DNA from: Azospirillum rugosum
GTDB taxonomy: Bacteria; Pseudomonadota; Alphaproteobacteria; Azospirillales; Azospirillaceae
NCBI RefSeq assembly: GCF_017876155.1
Contig: NZ_JAGINP010000032.1
Span: forward strand, 1-64,000
Reading direction: 5' to 3'
DNA: 64,000 nucleotides
The notes under the pieces were generated by a model, which was not told the origin of the DNA, made no database searches, and worked only from the letters and a program-made list of their open reading frames with translations. This document shows, in pieces, positions 7,688 through 16,001 of this stretch (position 1 is its first letter; every line of letters starts with the position of its first letter). The position numbers and the translations under genes were made by a program.

Positions 7688-8611
7688 ATGGCGATGCCGC
7701 AGTTGGAAACCTTTGATCTGCGCCTGCTTCGCATGTTCATGACCATCGTGGAGGCGGGCGGCTTCACTGCGGCGCAAAGCGAACTGAACCTCTCCCTTTC
7801 CACCATCTCGACGCATTTCGCGGATCTGGAGACGCGACTCGGGTTGCGGCTGTGCCGGCGCGGACGGTCGGGCTTCCAGCTCACCACCGAGGGTCAGGCG
7901 GTCTATGACGAGCTGCGCCGCGTGTTCGACACGCTGGACCGCTTCCGCGCGCGGGTGCGGGGCTTGCGCGAACGGCTGACCGGCACGCTGACGCTCGGGC
8001 TGGTGGACAACACGCTGACCGACCCGCGGGCGCCGCTCGACCGGGTCTTCGCCCGCTTCACCGAAGCGGCGCCGGAGGTGTCGCTGGCCATCGCCGTCCG
8101 CCCGCCGAACGAGCTGCTGCGCGACGTCATCGGCGGCCAGTTGCAGGTCGCCATCTCCAGCTTTCCCCGCATCGTGCCCAGCCTGTCCTACGAGGACCTC
8201 TACCAGGAAACGAACCACTTCTACTGCGCGGCGGGACACCCGCTGTTCACCGCGCCGGAGGAGTCCATCGACCTGGACGAGGTACGGCGCTACCGGCTGG
8301 TGTCGCGCGTCTATTGGGGCTTCCGCGACATGAAGGTGTTCGCCATCACGACGCCCAAGGCGACGGTCAGCGACATCGAGGGGGCGGCGCGCCTGATCCT
8401 GTCCGGCGCCTACCTCGGCTACCTGCCCGACCATTTCGCCGCGTCCTACGTGAAGGCCGGGCGCCTGCGGGTGATCCTGCCGAAGCTGCTGTCCTACCAG
8501 GCGCCCTTCCAGGTCGCCTTCGACGCCAACCGCTCCCGCAGCCCGGTGGTGGAACTGTTCGTCAACCTCGTGAAGGAGGAGATGACCGCGCCGGAGTTCC
8601 GCAAGGCGTAA
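7688..8611 (+). CDS. LysR-family transcriptional regulator
   Basis: A 307-residue regulator with an N-terminal winged HTH (LRMFMTIVEAGGFTAAQSELNLSLSTISTHFADLE, about 12-46) and a LysR substrate-binding domain from about residue 95. ATG at 7688 gives the usual family length; upstream in-frame sequence covers the divergent promoter. It is transcribed away from the importer/ureohydrolase operon and very likely controls it through the inverted repeat at 7610-7635. The inducer may be the imported compound or its product. Confidence 0.88.
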   Translation: MAMPQLETFDLRLLRMFMTIVEAGGFTAAQSELNLSLSTISTHFADLETRLGLRLCRRGRSGFQLTTEGQAVYDELRRVFDTLDRFRARVRGLRERLTGTLTLGLVDNTLTDPRAPLDRVFARFTEAAPEVSLAIAVRPPNELLRDVIGGQLQVAISSFPRIVPSLSYEDLYQETNHFYCAAGHPLFTAPEESIDLDEVRRYRLVSRVYWGFRDMKVFAITTPKATVSDIEGAARLILSGAYLGYLPDHFAASYVKAGRLRVILPKLLSYQAPFQVAFDANRSRSPVVELFVNLVKEEMTAPEFRKA

Positions 8612-8694
8612 AACTGCCCACGGATTGGTCAACCGCGCCGCCTTTCGCGCCAGTTCCGCACCGTGCATGCCCTGCCGGGGTAGTCGGAGCAAGT

Positions 8695-8833
8695 CCCTCT
8701 CCCGCCCCGGGAGAGGGAAGGGGCCCACGCGAAAGCGTGGGAAGGGTGAGGGTCGCACGAGGATCAGCGACGGATTCTCGCGCGACCCTCACCCGGCCGC
8801 TTGGCGGCCACCCTCTCCCGGGGCGGGAGAGGG
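8695..8833. repeat. Composite ~140-bp palindromic repeat (copy C)
   Basis: Outer palindromes CCCTCTCCCGCCCCGGGAG and CTCTCCCGGGGCGGGAGAGG stand at each end. Inside are CCCACGCGAAAGCGTGGG, an AGGGTGAGGG block, a spacer with GAGGATCAGCGACGGATTCTCG, and CCCTCACCC with GGCCGCTTGGCGGCC. The order matches copies H (45650-45790) and K (61875-62015), so this is a defined mobile-like or REP/BIME-like unit. It fills most of the gap between the LysR and permease genes. Confidence 0.75.
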
Positions 8834-8895
8834 TTTGGGGGTGGCATGGGCCGTGCAGCAAGCCCCTGCGGACGACCGCGGAAGGAGTGCCGGAC

Positions 8896-10251
8896 ATGAC
8901 CACCAAGACCCACCCCCACCCGGTCGACGAGATGCTGCCGCTGCCGCGGCTCCTGGCCTTGGGCCTGCAGCATGTGATGGTGATGTACGCCGGCGCCATC
9001 GCCGTGCCGCTGATCATCGGCGGCGCCCTGAAGCTGCCGAAGGACCAGGTGGCACTGCTGATCAACGCCGACCTCTTCGCCTGCGGCGTCGTCACGCTGA
9101 TCCAGGCGCTGGGGGTCTGGAAATTCGGCATTCGACTTCCCGTGATGATGGGCGTCACCTTCGCCGCGGTGGGGCCGATGGTCGCCATGGCCGGCAATCC
9201 GGAGCTTGGGCTGCTCGGCATCTACGGCGCGGTGATCGGGGCGGGCGTCTTCGCGACGCTGGCCGCCCCGCTGGTCGGCCGGTTGCTGCCGCTGTTCCCG
9301 CCGGTGGTGACCGGCAGCGTCATCACCATCATCGGCATCTCCCTGATGCGGGTCGGCGTCACCTGGGCCGGCGGCGGGGCCGGCAACCCGAATTTCGGCG
9401 ACCCGGCCTATCTGGGCATCGCGCTGTTCGTGCTGGCGGTCATCCTGCTGGTGACGAAATACGCCAAGGGATTCTGGGCCAACATCTCCGTCCTGCTGGG
9501 CATCCTGGCGGGCTTCGCGCTGACCATCGCGCTGGGCATGGCGAGTTTCGATGGCGTCGGGCAGGCGAAGTGGGTGGACGCCGTCTATCCCTTCCAGTTC
9601 GGCCTGCCGCGCTTCGAGTTCTGGTCGATCCTGACCATGTCGCTGGTGATGATCGTGGTCATGATCGAATCCACCGGCATGTTCCTGGCGGTGGGCGAGA
9701 TGGTCGGCCGCCCGGTCAGCCGGGAGGATCTGACCCGCGGCCTGCGCACCGACGGGATCGGCACGCTGATCGGCGGCATCTTCAACACCTTCCCCTACAC
9801 CTCCTTCTCGCAGAATGTCGGGCTGGTCGGGATCACCGGGGTGCGGTCCCGCTGGGTCTGCGTGGCCGGCGGCGGCATCCTGCTGGTGCTGGGGCTGGTG
9901 CCGAAGATGGCGCACGTCGTCGCCTCCATCCCGCCCTATGTGCTGGGCGGGGCCGGGCTGGTGATGTTCGGCATGGTCGCGGCCACGGGGATCAAGATCC
10001 TGTCGAAGGTCGATTACGCCGCCGCCCGCGGCAACCTGTACGTCGTCGCCATCAGCATCGGCATGGGCATGGTGCCGTTGGTCGCCGACAAGATCTTCCA
10101 GAAGATGCCGTCCTTCCTGTCGCCCCTGCTGCACAGCGGCATCCTGCTGGGCACCATCGCGGCGGTGCTGCTGAACCTGTACTTCAACGGCCTGAAGGCG
10201 CCCCACGGCGCCGAGGACTTCGTCGCCGCCGCCAAGACGGCGGAGGTCTAA
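8896..10251 (+). CDS. NCS2 nucleobase permease, xanthine/uric acid type
   Basis: A 451-residue inner-membrane transporter with about 12-14 hydrophobic segments. The NCS2 signature is QNVGLVGITG in FPYTSFSQNVGLVGITGVRSR. The Q-N start and terminal G match xanthine/urate carriers rather than uracil carriers, which have E-N...R. It should import a purine base with protons. ATG at 8896 follows GGAGTGCC and matches the expected start MTTKTHPHPVDEML. It is monocistronic, with repeat C upstream and a 263-nt gap downstream. The exact purine is not resolved by reading. Confidence 0.87.
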   Translation: MTTKTHPHPVDEMLPLPRLLALGLQHVMVMYAGAIAVPLIIGGALKLPKDQVALLINADLFACGVVTLIQALGVWKFGIRLPVMMGVTFAAVGPMVAMAGNPELGLLGIYGAVIGAGVFATLAAPLVGRLLPLFPPVVTGSVITIIGISLMRVGVTWAGGGAGNPNFGDPAYLGIALFVLAVILLVTKYAKGFWANISVLLGILAGFALTIALGMASFDGVGQAKWVDAVYPFQFGLPRFEFWSILTMSLVMIVVMIESTGMFLAVGEMVGRPVSREDLTRGLRTDGIGTLIGGIFNTFPYTSFSQNVGLVGITGVRSRWVCVAGGGILLVLGLVPKMAHVVASIPPYVLGGAGLVMFGMVAATGIKILSKVDYAAARGNLYVVAISIGMGMVPLVADKIFQKMPSFLSPLLHSGILLGTIAAVLLNLYFNGLKAPHGAEDFVAAAKTAEV

Positions 10252-10514
10252 TCCTACCCGTTCCGGCATCGACAAGACGTCGGATGCCGCATTGCCGACA
10301 CGAACAGACTTACACTCGACCGGCGTAGGGATCTCCGCCGGTCGTTCGACGTTTCGACAGTATACCTCTTCTGGAAAAACTTTGCCGGAACGTGGACCGG
10401 CGCATCTGTTCCGTCGTGGCATTTCGGCCACCAAAACACCAATCGACGGGATGAATCAGCTCACGCGACTTTCGGCGGTGAGTACCACGCGAATATTGCG
10501 TAAGGAGATCCACC

Positions 10515-11318
10515 ATGGCTGACACCAGCCCAATCGGGAGCATTGTCCAGGGAACCGCACAGGCCGACACGCTGAACGGCAGCGCCGGCTCCGACCTGAT
10601 TTTCGGTTATGAAGGAAGCGACACGCTGAACGGAAAGGCCGGCAACGACCTCATCGACGGCGGCCCCGGCTTCAACCTGATGTCCGGCGGAGACGGCACC
10701 GACGTCCTACTGGCCGGCCCCGACGAAAACCTCATGCTCGGCGGCAACGGCGCCGACCAGCTGGTCGGAAACAACGGGTCCGACGCCATGCTCGGCGGGG
10801 CGGGAGACGACACGCTGTTCGGCAGCAAAGGCCTCGACCTCGCCATCGGCGGCGCCGGCAACGACCTGATGGACACCGGCGAGGGGTTTGGCGCCCATTA
10901 CGGCGGCGCCGGTTCCGACACCTTCCGCATTGGGAACGACATCCTGAACAACGGGCAGGCCGATCGCGTCGTCGCCCTGGACTTCAAGGCCGGCGAGGAT
11001 TCGTTGGACCTCGGTTCCGGCATCCTGGGCGCGGTCACGCGGATCGAGGACACGACGATCGATCTGCGGCCTCTCGTGGAGGCGGCGCGGGAAACCGGCT
11101 TCTTCAACAACGACCTGCCGTCCCGCCTCGACCGGTTGGACGATGTCGGCGGTGCGGAAGCCGACGCGACCGGAGCGTTGTCCTTCTTCGCGGCAAACGA
11201 GCTGGGCTTCGTCGACGCCAAGGGCGTCAGCGTCTTCATGCAGGGCGGCGACCGGATCGACGTGGTCGGCGTGACCCGCGACCAGCTGCTCAGCCTGCTC
11301 AGCACGCCCAGCACCTGA
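10515..11318 (+). CDS. Hemolysin-type calcium-binding (GGxGxD) repeat protein
   Basis: A 267-residue acidic protein. Residues ~15-140 carry about seven to nine degenerate nonapeptide repeats of the GGxGxDxLx type (GSDLIFGYEGSD, GNDLIDGGPG, GDDTLFGSKG, GSDTFRIGND). These form a calcium-binding beta-roll. The C-terminal ~120 residues have no recognised domain. There is no N-terminal signal peptide, so a type I secretion route with a C-terminal signal is likely, but no such exporter adjoins it. TAAGGAG lies 8 nt before the ATG, a strong ribosome site. At 267 residues it is short for an RTX toxin; a surface or matrix role is more likely. Confidence 0.85.
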   Translation: MADTSPIGSIVQGTAQADTLNGSAGSDLIFGYEGSDTLNGKAGNDLIDGGPGFNLMSGGDGTDVLLAGPDENLMLGGNGADQLVGNNGSDAMLGGAGDDTLFGSKGLDLAIGGAGNDLMDTGEGFGAHYGGAGSDTFRIGNDILNNGQADRVVALDFKAGEDSLDLGSGILGAVTRIEDTTIDLRPLVEAARETGFFNNDLPSRLDRLDDVGGAEADATGALSFFAANELGFVDAKGVSVFMQGGDRIDVVGVTRDQLLSLLSTPST

Positions 11319-11398
11319 ACGGACGACAGAGCGGGGGCCGCCCTTCCTTTCACGCGGGGGAGGGGCGGCTCCCGTCATGTTCAGGCACCCGATTCAGC

Positions 11399-11782
11399 TC
11401 ACGGCATCGGCTGGTCCAGCGGACGGCCGAGCTGCGCGCCCGCGACACCCCCCAGGGCACAGCCCAGCGCGGCGGCCGGACCAGTGGCGGGCAGCGCCGC
11501 TCCGCCCGTCGCCAGCCCCGCCGCAACGCCGCTGGTCGCCCCGACCGCTGCGCCGGCCGCGCAGCCGAGCGTCAGGCCGGCGATGGTGTGCCGGTTCTGG
11601 TAGACCAGCGCCCCGCCCAGGATGATCGCCTTCTCCGCCCCGTCCTGGAGCACCGCCGCCTTATCCGACAGCCAGCCGCCCCAGCTTCCCTCCGCGGGCG
11701 GAGCGGCCATCGCGGCGGGAGCGCCCAGGCTTCCGGACGCCAGCAGGACGGCAGCGGCGGCGCGGCTCAGGATCGGGTGCAT
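11399..11782 (-). CDS. Exported glycine-zipper protein, function unknown
   Basis: A 127-residue protein with an N-terminal signal peptide (MHPILSRAAAAVLLASGSLG, likely cleaved after AMA). A C-terminal Gly/Ala-rich stretch (GCAAGAAVGATSGVAAGLAT...ALGGVAGAQLG) resembles glycine-zipper membrane domains. No catalytic motif is visible. It stands alone and is divergent from the glyoxalase gene, with an inverted repeat between them. An envelope-associated role is likely from composition only. Confidence 0.65.
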   Translation of the reverse strand: MHPILSRAAAAVLLASGSLGAPAAMAAPPAEGSWGGWLSDKAAVLQDGAEKAIILGGALVYQNRHTIAGLTLGCAAGAAVGATSGVAAGLATGGAALPATGPAAALGCALGGVAGAQLGRPLDQPMP

Positions 11783-11909
11783 CGAAAACCTCCAAAGTCC
11801 TTGAACGCCAGTAAGCCACGCCGCCCGCCCACCTGTCCAAGACCGCGGGCCGCCCCACGCCGGTGGGGTACCTCTTTCGATCCCGTGGCTGTAGTAGATA
11901 CTTACTGCC

Positions 11910-11926
11910 ATGCTGATATTCAGCAT
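11910..11926. promoter_or_regulatory. Inverted repeat ATGCTGA-TAT-TCAGCAT in a divergent region
   Basis: A perfect 7-bp inverted repeat with a 3-nt centre lies 48 nt before the glyoxalase start (11974) and 128 nt before the glycine-zipper gene start (11782, minus). Size and position suit a dimeric repressor or activator site. No regulator gene is adjacent, so the cognate protein is unknown. Confidence 0.45.
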
Positions 11927-11973
11927 CACTAACATTCACGCTGGAGCCACCAACCGGGACGGAGCCAGCCGAC

Positions 11974-12369
11974 ATGGCCAAGGCCATCCACATGATGATA
12001 CGGGTCCTCGACGAGGAGCGGTCGCGGGACTTCTACGCCAACGCCTTCGGCCTTGAATGCGCCGACCGCTACGCCTTCGACGGGTTCACGCTGGTCTATC
12101 TGCGCAACGCGGAAAACGACTTCGAGGTCGAGCTGACCATCAACCACGGCCGCACCGATCCCTACGCCCACGGCGACGGCTACGGGCACCTGGCGGTCTG
12201 CGTGGACGACCTGGACACCGAGCACCGGCGCTTCACCACGCTCGGCTACAGCCCCAATCCCATCAAGGAGTTCATGCGGGACGGCGCGCTGATGGCCCGC
12301 TTCTTCTTCGTGCAGGATCCCGACGGCTACAAGATCGAGGTCCTCCAGCGCCACGGCCGCTATCGCTGA
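11974..12369 (+). CDS. gloA: Lactoylglutathione lyase (glyoxalase I)
   Basis: A 131-residue VOC-fold enzyme converting the methylglyoxal-glutathione hemithioacetal to S-lactoylglutathione. Its length is close to E. coli GloA (135). The four expected metal ligands are present: H6, E53, H72 and E122. The short form without the insert of larger zinc enzymes suggests a nickel/cobalt-type enzyme. A GGAGCC ribosome site precedes the ATG. It is followed 31 nt later by the Tat-exported small subunit, possibly cotranscribed, although no metabolic link is obvious. Confidence 0.9.
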   Translation: MAKAIHMMIRVLDEERSRDFYANAFGLECADRYAFDGFTLVYLRNAENDFEVELTINHGRTDPYAHGDGYGHLAVCVDDLDTEHRRFTTLGYSPNPIKEFMRDGALMARFFFVQDPDGYKIEVLQRHGRYR

Positions 12370-12400
12370 TTACAGCGGATTTTGAAAAAGGGAGGACGCG

Positions 12401-12967
12401 ATGAGTTCCATTACGGATTCCGGTGCGGGTTCCAATGCCCGGGCCGCGGTCGGCCGGCGCGCATTCCTGGCCGGATCGGCCACGGCGGCCGCGGCGGCGG
12501 CCATCCTGGTGTCGGGCGGGGCGATCCTCTGCCCGCGCGAGGCCTGGGGGTACGAGACCAAGGCGCTGGCGCCCGACACCATGCGCTCGCTGGTCCGCAT
12601 GGCCCGCGACATCTACCCGCACGACCGGCTGCCCGACCGGGTCTACGCCGTCGCCATGAAGGTGCAGGACGAGGCCGCGGCCGGCGACGCCAAGCTGAAG
12701 GAGATGTACGAGGCCGGCATGGCCAAGCTGGACAAGCTGGCCAAGGCCAAGCACGCGTCCCCCTACGCCGAGGTCGGCTGGGAGGCCGACCGCGTCCGCC
12801 TGCTGCACGAGATCGAGGCCGATCCCTTCTTCCAGAAGGTGCGCGGCGGGCTGGTGACCGGCATCTACAACAACAAGGAGGTCTGGCCCCTCTTCGGCTA
12901 CGAGGGCGAGAGCGCGTCCAAGGGCGGCTACATCGCCCGCGGCTTCAACGACATCGAGTGGCTTTAA
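12401..12967 (+). CDS. Tat-exported small subunit of a GMC dehydrogenase (gluconate 2-dehydrogenase subunit 3-like)
   Basis: A 188-residue protein with a twin-arginine signal (VGRRAFLAGSATAAAAAAILVSGG, R19-R20). The following helical domain is of the type seen in gluconate/fructose dehydrogenase gamma subunits (DTMRSLVRMARDIYPHDRLPD). In that family the small subunit carries the signal and escorts the signal-less FAD subunit to the periplasm. GGGAGG precedes the ATG at 8 nt spacing. The GMC subunit starts 32 nt downstream, so the two form an operon. Confidence 0.82.
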   Translation: MSSITDSGAGSNARAAVGRRAFLAGSATAAAAAAILVSGGAILCPREAWGYETKALAPDTMRSLVRMARDIYPHDRLPDRVYAVAMKVQDEAAAGDAKLKEMYEAGMAKLDKLAKAKHASPYAEVGWEADRVRLLHEIEADPFFQKVRGGLVTGIYNNKEVWPLFGYEGESASKGGYIARGFNDIEWL

Positions 12968-12999
12968 AGCCACCGGGTATTGAGGGGGAAACGTCAGCC

Positions 13000-14571
13000 A
13001 TGGCAGCGAAATTCGACCTGAACGACGACAGCGTCGTCGTCATCGTGGGGTCCGGCGCGGGCGGCGGCACGCTCGGCACGCAGCTGGCCCTGAAGGGCAT
13101 CAAGACGGTCATCCTGGAGGCGGGCGCCCGCCACGAGATGGAGGAGTTCCAGAACGACGAGTGGGCCAGCTTCACCCAGATCTCCTGGCTCGACCCGCGC
13201 ACCACGTCCGGCAGCTGGCGCGTCGCCAAGGACTTCCCGAACCTGCCGGCCTGGATCGTGAAGGCGGTCGGCGGCTCCACCATCCACTGGGCGGGCGCGT
13301 CGCTGCGCTTCCAGCCGCACGAGTTCAAGACGCGCACGACCTACGGCGACATCCCCGGCGCCAACCTGCTGGACTGGCCAATCACGCTGGAGGAGATGGC
13401 CCCCTGGTACGCCAAGGCGGAGGACCGCATGGGCGTCACCCGCACCAACGGCATCCCCGGCCTGCCCGGCAACAACAACTTCAAGGTCATGAAGGCCGGC
13501 GCCGACAAGATGGGCTACAAGGAGTGCCACACCGGCCGGATGGCCATCAATTCCCAGGAACGCGACAACCGCGGGGCCTGCCAGCAGATCGGCTTCTGCT
13601 TCCAGGGCTGCAAGTCGGGCGCGAAATGGTCCACCCTGATCGCCGAGATCCCGAAGGGCGAGGCGACCGGCAAGCTGGAGGTGCGCCCGAACGCCCAGGT
13701 CCTGAAGATCGAGCACGACGCCCGCGGCAAGGTCACCGGCGTGGTCTACGCCGACAAGGACGGCGCCATGCAGCGCCAGAAGGCGCGCATCGTCGCGGTC
13801 GCCGGCAACTCCATCGAAAGCCCGCGCCTGCTGCTGAACTCCGCCTCCAGCCTGTTCCCGGACGGGCTCGCCAACTCCTCCGGCCAGGTGGGCAAGAACT
13901 ACATGCGGCACATGACCGGATCGGTCTACGGCATGTTCGACAAGCCCGTGCGCATGTACCGCGGCACGACCATGGCCGGCATCGTGAAGGACGAGGCGCG
14001 GAACGACCCCAGCCGCGGCTTCGTCGGCGGCTATGAGATGGAAACGCTGTCGCTCGGCCTGCCCTTCATGGCCGCCTTCCTCGACCCCGGTTCCTGGGGG
14101 CGGGAGTTCACCTCCGCGCTCGACGGCTACGACCGGATGGCCGGCATGTGGCTGGTCGGCGAGGACATGCCGCAGGAAACCAACCGCGTCACCCTGCATC
14201 CGGAGCTGAAGGACAAGTACGGGCTGCCGATCCCGGACGTCCATTTCGACGACCACCCGAACGACATCGCCATGCGCAACCACGCCTACCGGCAGGGGGC
14301 GGCGCTGTATGAATCGGTGGGCGCGATCCGGACCTTCCCGACGCCGCCCTACCCCTCCACCCACAACCTCGGCACCAACCGGATGAGCGAGAAGCCGCGC
14401 GACGGCGTGGTGAACAAGTGGGGCCAGGCGCACGACGTGGCGAACCTGTTCGTCTCCGACGGATCGCAGTTCACCACCGGCGCGTCGGAAAACCCGACCC
14501 TGACCATCGTCGCGCTGGCCCTGCGCCAGGCCGACTACATCGCCGACCAAATGAGCAAGGCCACGATTTGA
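13000..14571 (+). CDS. GMC-family FAD-dependent dehydrogenase, large subunit
   Basis: A 523-residue flavoprotein. The N-terminal dinucleotide fold is VVVIVGSGAGGGTLG (GSGAGG at 17-22). The C-terminal GMC region contains STHNLGTNRMS, whose histidine is the probable catalytic base, and ends GASENPTLTIVALALRQADYIADQ. It lacks its own signal and should travel with the Tat subunit encoded just upstream. Relatives oxidise gluconate, 2-ketogluconate, sorbitol or fructose at the periplasmic face. ATG at 13000 was chosen for the FAD fold position. The usual third component, a multiheme cytochrome c, is not encoded here. Confidence 0.87.
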   Translation: MAAKFDLNDDSVVVIVGSGAGGGTLGTQLALKGIKTVILEAGARHEMEEFQNDEWASFTQISWLDPRTTSGSWRVAKDFPNLPAWIVKAVGGSTIHWAGASLRFQPHEFKTRTTYGDIPGANLLDWPITLEEMAPWYAKAEDRMGVTRTNGIPGLPGNNNFKVMKAGADKMGYKECHTGRMAINSQERDNRGACQQIGFCFQGCKSGAKWSTLIAEIPKGEATGKLEVRPNAQVLKIEHDARGKVTGVVYADKDGAMQRQKARIVAVAGNSIESPRLLLNSASSLFPDGLANSSGQVGKNYMRHMTGSVYGMFDKPVRMYRGTTMAGIVKDEARNDPSRGFVGGYEMETLSLGLPFMAAFLDPGSWGREFTSALDGYDRMAGMWLVGEDMPQETNRVTLHPELKDKYGLPIPDVHFDDHPNDIAMRNHAYRQGAALYESVGAIRTFPTPPYPSTHNLGTNRMSEKPRDGVVNKWGQAHDVANLFVSDGSQFTTGASENPTLTIVALALRQADYIADQMSKATI

Positions 14572-14625
14572 CGGCCGCTGCCCGCCGTTCGCTGAGCGAT
14601 AAGCAACTGACATAGCCAAGAAAAG

Positions 14626-14665
14626 CCCCTCTCCCTCGAGGGGAGAGGGGTTGGGGTGAGGGTGG
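14626..14665. repeat. GC-rich palindromic repeat (copy D)
   Basis: CCCCTCTCCC-TCGA-GGGGAGAGGGG is followed by TTGGGGTGAGGGTGG. It lies 55 nt after the GMC stop and may terminate that operon. The trailing GTGCCGGCGCATGCCGGCC is a further palindromic stretch. Confidence 0.65.
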
Positions 14666-14813
14666 TGCCGGCGCATGCCGGCCGGAAGCATCGCAAGTAA
14701 CCTGGAACGCGCAAATTCTCCGGGCTGCCGCGCCGCGCGCGCCGTTGCCGGTCAGGCTCCGGCCCTGCTATAGGTGGCCGGTCTTCGAGGGTTGGCCCGC
14801 CGGGAGTTGCATC

Positions 14814-15605
14814 GTGTCCAAATCCGCCCTGGTGTGCGTGACGCACAACAATTGCGACACGTTGATCCGCTGCCTGGAATCGGTTTTCAACAACACGAGC
14901 GCGCCCTATCACCTGTTCCTGATCGACAACGCGTCCAGCGATCCGACGCCGGGCCTCTACACCCAGCTTCCATCCACGGCCACCGTGGTGCGCAACACCG
15001 CCAACCGCTGGTGGGCCGGCGGGATCAACCAGGGAATCCGGTTGGCCGGCGACGACTTCGACCACGTCTTCTTCCTGAACGACGACATCGAGGTGCCGAA
15101 GCGCTGGCTGGAGCGGCTGACCAACCTCCTCGACTCCAACCCTGGGATCGGCGCCATCGGGCCGCTGAATTCCAATCCCAACGACTGGCAGTGCTACGAC
15201 CGCGTGCGCACCGAGCAGGACATCGGCAGCCTTCTTCCCGCCGCCCCGGAGATCGACCGCCGCGACCTTGCCGCCATGGACGCGCTGGTGGCCGGGCAGA
15301 ACGACCCGCCGGGGGTGACCATCCAGGGCATGCTGGCCTTCTTCTGCACCGGGCTGCGCCGCGAGGCGGTGGCCAAGGTCGGGTTGCTGGACGAGGCGTT
15401 CATCATGGGCGGGGACGACGACGACTATTGCCGGCGCCTGACGCGCGCGGGCTTCGACCTGGCCCTGGCGCTCAACACCTATGTGCTGCACCACGGCAGC
15501 GTGTCCATCAACCGCATGGACGATGGCGTCCGCGCCGAGTTCAAGCGCCGCAACCTCGCGCGCCTCGCCGAGAAATACGCGGAAACGTCCGAGGCTGGAG
15601 CATAG
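14814..15605 (+). CDS. Glycosyltransferase family 2
   Basis: A 263-residue cytosolic GT-A enzyme. It opens SKSALVCVTHNNCDTLIRCLESV; the nucleotide site includes FLIDNASSDPT and the metal-binding acidic motif is FFLNDDIEVP. GGDDDDYCRR near residue 200 fits the acceptor-side acidic region. A GTG start at 14814 is chosen because GGGAG stands 7 nt upstream; the longer frame adds 23 unmatched residues. It opens the glycan-related region that continues with the mutase fusion. The sugar transferred is unknown. Confidence 0.82.
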   Translation: MSKSALVCVTHNNCDTLIRCLESVFNNTSAPYHLFLIDNASSDPTPGLYTQLPSTATVVRNTANRWWAGGINQGIRLAGDDFDHVFFLNDDIEVPKRWLERLTNLLDSNPGIGAIGPLNSNPNDWQCYDRVRTEQDIGSLLPAAPEIDRRDLAAMDALVAGQNDPPGVTIQGMLAFFCTGLRREAVAKVGLLDEAFIMGGDDDDYCRRLTRAGFDLALALNTYVLHHGSVSINRMDDGVRAEFKRRNLARLAEKYAETSEAGA

Positions 15606-15629
15606 AGAGGCGAAGCGCCATCCCGGCCC

Positions 15630-16001
15630 TCACGCCACCTCGCATTCCCGCGTGCCGGCCTTCTCAATCCCGGCCTTCTCAATCACAGAGAAGTCCGTTT
15701 GCGCCTCGCGCTCCAGTTCCTCGATGCAGGGGCGGCGGCCCTTGACGTCGCGGGCGTAGGTCAGGCAGGCGCAGCGCAACAGCCCGGCGAAGTTCCGACG
15801 TTCCACGCCCCGCGCCAGGACCTCGTCGTGCAGTTTGGACAGGAAGCGGCCGAGCGACACCCCCTGCATTTCCGCGATTTCCTCAAGCGTGTCCCAAAAG
15901 GCGGCCTCCAGGCAGACGCTCGTGGAATGCCCGCTCAGGCGGACGCGCCGCGTCACCATGCGGAAGCGGGCGGGATCCTGGCCGGCGAAAATCTGACACA
16001 T
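15630..16001 (-). CDS. Ribbon-helix-helix domain protein
   Basis: A 123-residue small protein. Residues ~17-85 match the RHH_4 type seen in alphaproteobacteria: TRRVRLSGHSTSVCLEAAFWDTLEEIAEMQG, then SLGRFLSKLHDEVL and FAGLLRCACLTYARDV. GGGGGAGGA precedes the ATG. The C-terminus holds a perfect tandem duplication of 15 bp (15655-15669 and 15670-15684) that encodes IEKAG twice. It converges with the GT2 gene (24-nt gap). A DNA-binding role is assumed from the fold. Confidence 0.78.
   Translation of the reverse strand: MCQIFAGQDPARFRMVTRRVRLSGHSTSVCLEAAFWDTLEEIAEMQGVSLGRFLSKLHDEVLARGVERRNFAGLLRCACLTYARDVKGRRPCIEELEREAQTDFSVIEKAGIEKAGTRECEVA

Noticed and set aside
8695..8833. Small RNA gene suggested by strong hairpins
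   Set aside because: The same structure recurs in many intergenic gaps with differing interiors and no consistent promoter, which fits a repeat family better than a specific RNA gene.
10515..11318. RTX toxin
   Set aside because: The protein is too short, has no enzymatic or pore-forming domain, and no acyltransferase or type I exporter is linked.
15630..16001. Antitoxin of a toxin-antitoxin pair (RHH protein)
   Set aside because: No adjacent small toxin gene; the protein matches the stand-alone RHH type common in alphaproteobacteria.
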